Positions 60,765 through 64,000 of a DNA stretch of 64,000 bases are shown in pieces. Source of the DNA: Palsa-189 sp963803735 (GTDB lineage: Bacteria > Acidobacteriota > Terriglobia > Acidiferrales > UBA7541); NCBI GenBank assembly GCA_963803735.1, contig CAWDNV010000016.1, positions 1-64,000 of the forward strand, written 5' to 3'. How positions within the stretch are numbered: the stretch's first letter is position 1; every line of letters starts with the position of its first letter. The notes under the pieces were generated by a model. It was not told the DNA's origin and did not search any database. It saw only the letters and a list, made by a program, of their open reading frames with translations. Position numbers and translations under genes: made by a program.

Positions 60765-61559
60765 CTATGTCCCCGTCCAATTGGGGGTGCGCTTATTCAA
60801 GAATGCATCCATACCCTCGCGAAAATCGCGGCTCGTGTAACACATCAGAATCAGATCGCGATCTTCTTTCGAGCTGACGGTTTCCCGAATGCGGCGTAAC
60901 GCTTCCTTGGTGGCACGCAATGTGAGTGGCGCTTGTGAAGCTACGATTCGCGCAAGCTCGCTCGCGCGCTTTTGTAAACTTGCGTAGTCAGGCAGTACTT
61001 CGCTGAGTAAGCCAATGGCGTGCGCTTCTCCCGCCTCAATCAAACGCCCTGTAAAGATGATGTCCTTTACACGCGCTGCACCGATGAGAAATATAAGCCT
61101 CACGTAGTTCGTTATCGAGAGGCAATTCCCCAAGGTGCGGCCTATCGGAACGCCAAAGCGGGAATTTTGTGCGCCGATGCGAAGATCGCAGCACGCTGCA
61201 ATTGCGGCACCGCCGCCGGTACACGCTCCACCAATCGCTGCGATGGTTGGAACACGTGAGCGTTCCAAAGAGTCGAGAATGCGATCCATCTTCGCTTCAT
61301 AGCCCAGAGCGTCCTCAGGGCTCGAAAACGCCTTAAACTCAGAAATGTCCGTGCCTGCCGCGAATGCCTTGTCCCCGGCGCCTGTCAATATCAGAACTTT
61401 GATGGACGAATCGTTTTCCGCCTGGCGAACGATTTCCGAAAGACGTTCATACATACGGAAGGTGAGTGCATTGCGAGCCTCGGGACGATTAAAAGTAATG
61501 CGGCCGATGCCGTCATCAACTCCATAGAGAAGCTCCTCGGTCAGAGTATTGTGGCTCAC
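60765..61559 (-). CDS. Enoyl-CoA hydratase/isomerase family protein
   Basis: A 264-residue crotonase-fold protein with RITFNRPEARNALTFRMYERL, VLILTGAGDKAFAAGTDISEFKAF (oxyanion hole), AIGGACTGGGAAIAACCDLRIG and ARVKDIIFTGRLIEAGEAHAIGL. The Gly residues of the oxyanion hole are intact. The usual first catalytic Glu is not obvious in the GGGAAIAACCD segment, so dehydration or another crotonase reaction is possible. Its start overlaps the CoA-transferase stop by four bases, so the pair is co-translated and may process the same CoA thioester. Confidence 0.9.
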   Translation of the reverse strand: MSHNTLTEELLYGVDDGIGRITFNRPEARNALTFRMYERLSEIVRQAENDSSIKVLILTGAGDKAFAAGTDISEFKAFSSPEDALGYEAKMDRILDSLERSRVPTIAAIGGACTGGGAAIAACCDLRIGAQNSRFGVPIGRTLGNCLSITNYVRLIFLIGAARVKDIIFTGRLIEAGEAHAIGLLSEVLPDYASLQKRASELARIVASQAPLTLRATKEALRRIRETVSSKEDRDLILMCYTSRDFREGMDAFLNKRTPNWTGT

Positions 61560-62806
61560 GGTGTTGTGCCTTTCTGAACTGAGTCCGGCATCTGGATCGC
61601 TCCTTGCTCCGCAAGTTGCTCGATCTCCGCATTAGAAAAGCCGTGGTCACGTAGGATTTCTCGTGTGTCCTGACCAAATAACGGAGCGGAGCGGCGCACA
61701 CCGCCTGGAGTATCGGAAAATTTAATAGGTAGACCGATCGCCTTCACAGATCCGGCTGTGGGATGCTCAGTTTGGACGATCATTTCGCGCGCAAGTGCCT
61801 GGGGATCCCGGTGCATTTCTCCGACCTCCAGCACCGGACCTGCCGGAACTCCTGCTTCCTCAAGCCGACGCAACCATTCGGCGGAACTGCGGCGCTTGAA
61901 TAGCGGAGTCAGCGTTTCAGCCAGCACCTCGAGATTACGCATGCGGTCTGCATTCGTCGCAAAACGGGGATCGTCTCGCATGCCCGGCGCTTCGAGCGCT
62001 TCCACCAGGCGCAGCCAGTTCCCCTGATTCGCGGCACCCACGGTAATCCAGCCGTCCGAGGTTGGAAAGGCCTGGTAGGGCGCATTCAACGGGTGCGCAG
62101 TGCCCATCGGGCCCGGCGCTCGGCCGGTCGCGAAACACATGGCCGAATGCCAGTAGGTTTGAATAATCCCAGCCTCGAAGAGCGAAGTATCCACCATTTG
62201 TCCTTGTCCGCTCGACTCGCGAGCGTGCAAGGCAGCGAGTATGCCGACGCAAGCGAGAATGCCCGCCGTAATATCCGTAACGGGTGCTCCTACTTTTACG
62301 GGCGGATGTCCTGGGCCTTCTCCGGTGATGCTCATCAAACCGCTCATGCCCTGGGCCACCAGATCGAATCCGCCGCGATCGGCATAGGGCCCTGTCCGGC
62401 CAAAACCCGAAATCGCGCAATAGATCAGCCTCGGGTTCAACGCGTGCAGGGCATCATAGCCCAAGCCCATTCTTTCCATCGTGCCGCGGCGGAAGTTTTC
62501 GATCAGCACGTCAGCATTTTTCAGCAGACGAGAGAGGACGTTGCGCCCGCCTTCCGTTCTCAGGTCCAAAGCAATTCCGCGCTTGTTGCGATTCATCATC
62601 AGAAACGCCGCAGATTGGTCGGCGATGGTGGGCGGTACCATGCGGCGGGAGTCGTCGCCATCCGGCATTCTCTCAACCTTAATGACGTCGGCTCCCATGT
62701 CCGCCAGCAACATGGAACAGGCAGGTCCTGCCATGATGTGCGAGAGATCGATCACCTTCACATCCTTAAGCGGGCCTGTTGTTCTCCGTTCAGTGAATTT
62801 GTCCAT
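61556..62806 (-). CDS. CaiB/BaiF-type (class III) CoA-transferase
   Basis: A 416-residue protein. The ATG at 62806 is preferred because family similarity starts at GPLKDVKVIDLSHIMAGPAC; an upstream start at 63001 adds 65 unrelated residues. It has MLLADMGADVIKVERMPDGD, NRNKRGIALDLRTEGGR, ADVLIENFRRGTMERMGLGY, YCAISGFGRTGPYADRGGFD, and the catalytic Asp region GQGQMVDTSLFEAGI. Class III enzymes move CoA between organic acids. The donor and acceptor are unknown; the coupled enoyl-CoA hydratase suggests a catabolic route. Confidence 0.92.
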   Translation of the reverse strand: MDKFTERRTTGPLKDVKVIDLSHIMAGPACSMLLADMGADVIKVERMPDGDDSRRMVPPTIADQSAAFLMMNRNKRGIALDLRTEGGRNVLSRLLKNADVLIENFRRGTMERMGLGYDALHALNPRLIYCAISGFGRTGPYADRGGFDLVAQGMSGLMSITGEGPGHPPVKVGAPVTDITAGILACVGILAALHARESSGQGQMVDTSLFEAGIIQTYWHSAMCFATGRAPGPMGTAHPLNAPYQAFPTSDGWITVGAANQGNWLRLVEALEAPGMRDDPRFATNADRMRNLEVLAETLTPLFKRRSSAEWLRRLEEAGVPAGPVLEVGEMHRDPQALAREMIVQTEHPTAGSVKAIGLPIKFSDTPGGVRRSAPLFGQDTREILRDHGFSNAEIEQLAEQGAIQMPDSVQKGTTP

Positions 62807-63064
62807 CACTAAAGCCTTTCTCGGTTTTGCCTGTTTGAAATAGATAACATGATGGCGGCTAGTGGGCGGTCGCGATTTCAAGGGCTCCGAAACTTCTGTA
62901 GCAATGGACTTGAACAGTAATATACATCCGTGCCTAAAGTGTGCGATCCAAACAGGGGCACCCAAGAGACGACCTGAAGTTTCCAGACGTTCAGTTTGCA
63001 ATGGAACACGATGAGAGATCAGGACGCCCTCATGCCGTCTCGATCTCGCGGAATGATTTTGGCG

Positions 63065-63583
63065 TCACTTATCTTGCAGGGCGGCAGAGCGGCTCCCGGG
63101 CAGGCCGACAGCCATCCAGGCTGCTTCGCGCCACTTGCCCTGCTCCTTGGTCCATATTGTCATGACTAGATTATTGACGTCGGCGATCTTGCCGCTGTTA
63201 TCCGCGCGCAGGTGCATATGCTCCTCGATAATTGCAGTGGCACCATAGGAACGGACGTGAACGTCGGACAGATCGAGAGCCAAAAACTTGTGCGCTCCGC
63301 TTCCAACGCCCCTCAGATATTCGGCCTTATGCTCCACCATGCCATTGGCGTGGATATGCGTGAAATCCGGGGTTTCGCAATGGTCCATCGCTGCCACATC
63401 TCCCCGCAATTCGGCGTCGTTGCATTCTGCGTTCATTTTGAGCACTTCTTGATCGGCCTCGGCTTTGCCGTCCGCGGGCGGAATTGCAGCCAGTGCACGG
63501 CCGGCCCGCCCCGCAAACAACAATCCCCCTACGAACAAGAAAGCGGAGCTGAGGGCACACAACAGAACGCGATTCTGTGACAT
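63065..63583 (-). CDS. Exported NTF2-like (DUF4440-type) protein
   Basis: A 172-residue protein. The ATG at 63583 has AAGGAG seven bases upstream and begins a signal peptide (LLCALSSAFLFVGGLLFAG). The mature part matches SnoaL/NTF2-like folds: EVLKMNAECNDAELRGDVAAMDHC, TPDFTHIHANGMVEHKAEYL, HVRSYGATAIIEEHMHLRAD and NNLVMTIWTKEQGKWREAAW. It may bind a small ligand; function unknown. It is convergent with nothing and stands alone. Confidence 0.85.
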   Translation of the reverse strand: MSQNRVLLCALSSAFLFVGGLLFAGRAGRALAAIPPADGKAEADQEVLKMNAECNDAELRGDVAAMDHCETPDFTHIHANGMVEHKAEYLRGVGSGAHKFLALDLSDVHVRSYGATAIIEEHMHLRADNSGKIADVNNLVMTIWTKEQGKWREAAWMAVGLPGSRSAALQDK

Positions 63584-63711
63584 GTTTGTTCTCCTTGAGC
63601 AGAGATTGTAAACCACAAGCGATTCCTGGAAGGCATCGTTTCAAGGTAGCATTTAGCCGCATTCGTTTTTCCGTTGCTTCGCTCAATGGAAGCGCCGGGA
63701 GGTAACCGGGG

Positions 63712-64000
63712 ATGATTTCGCAGAAGAATATCTCGCCGAATACTCCCATGGGTGCAAACCTGGTCAGTGGAGGTGGCGCGACTTTTCGCGCCTGGGCCCC
63801 GCTGGCTGCGGCTGTATATCTCAACGGCACTTTCGGCGGCACGCCACGAACAGGACAGACCGACGATCTGCTGCTTGCGAAGGATGCCAATGGATATTGG
63901 ACAGGCTTTGTGGACGCGGCGGGCGAAGGCGATCTTTACCGTTTCTGGGTTGTGGGACCAACTACGGGACCAGGATTTCCCGGATCGAACGGGTACAAGC
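63712..64000 (+). CDS. 1,4-alpha-glucan branching enzyme-like protein (3' partial)
   Basis: The frame is open from the ATG at 63712 to the window edge (96 residues seen). GGGAGGT lies eight bases upstream. The visible part has SGGGATFRAWAPLAAAVYLNGTFGG, DGYW-like ANGYWTGFVDAAGEGDLYRFWV and GPTTGPGFPG, which fits the CBM48 N-terminal domain of GH13 branching enzymes or related glycosidases. The catalytic domain is outside the window, so the exact enzyme is uncertain. Confidence 0.7.
   Translation, partial: MISQKNISPNTPMGANLVSGGGATFRAWAPLAAAVYLNGTFGGTPRTGQTDDLLLAKDANGYWTGFVDAAGEGDLYRFWVVGPTTGPGFPGSNGYK

Noticed and set aside
1..64000. tRNA or rRNA genes, including a selC-type tRNA near the selenoprotein operon
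   Set aside because: No T-loop/acceptor combination or rRNA core was seen; Sec machinery must be outside the window if present.

Overview
The window looks like a chromosomal piece from a GC-rich soil bacterium of the Acidobacteriota (Bryobacter/Solibacter-like). This is inferred from the gene families, not from a marker gene: a 1278-residue TonB-type receptor with an N-terminal carboxypeptidase-regulatory-like domain, many secreted DUF6152 and DGHPDL(S/T)G proteins, reaction-centre-type dihaem cytochromes, Tat-exported amidohydrolases and a collagen-like repeat protein. No rRNA or tRNA gene was seen. Both window edges cut genes: a collagen-like protein on the left and a glucan branching enzyme-like protein on the right.

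Layout. 1-3.5 kb: collagen-like repeat protein with two compensating frameshifts, an SH3/beta-barrel envelope protein and a small membrane protein. 3.7-11.7 kb: NHL-propeller protein, Tat amidohydrolase, MOSC protein, lipoprotein, SelO, an ABC-F ATPase and a frameshifted SEC-C mini-gene with a strong terminator. 11.9-15.5 kb: DUF3494 ice-binding-like lipoprotein, a small secreted histidine-rich protein and a PilX-like protein. 16-39.6 kb: an accessory island with six DUF6152 genes, each directly followed by a DGHPDL(S/T)G-family gene, two further DGHPDL genes, two DUF6644-type membrane proteins, methylmalonate-semialdehyde dehydrogenase, a second Tat amidohydrolase, a dihaem cytochrome, the TonB-type receptor and an IS1202-like insertion with 18-bp target duplications. 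A second cytochrome at 39.9 kb closes the island. Together these suggest an envelope-centred uptake and oxidation system, but the substrate is unknown.

41.2-43.4 kb holds the most striking find. Behind an ArsR-type regulator lie two consecutive genes whose frames are interrupted by TGA exactly at the catalytic cysteine codon: a redoxin-DsbD-alpha fusion (UxxC) and an OsmC-like peroxidase. Each TGA is followed by a bacterial SECIS-like hairpin whose loop begins with GG. I read these as two selenoproteins in one operon.

43.5-49.6 kb is amino-acid biosynthesis: asd, aroF, ilvA, proA and proB. aroF is preceded by a sigma70-like promoter, a 31-codon leader peptide rich in Tyr/Phe/Trp and an intrinsic terminator, a textbook attenuator layout. 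49.6-50.1 kb is a BrnT toxin remnant with an intact antitoxin. 50.1-54.8 kb is a Gld-type ABC exporter operon with a DUF4340 protein. 55-64 kb contains a diguanylate cyclase, an FKBP isomerase, a cytosolic amidohydrolase, a lipase maturation factor-like protein, an enoyl-CoA hydratase/CaiB-type CoA-transferase pair, a secreted NTF2-like protein and the start of a glgB-like gene.
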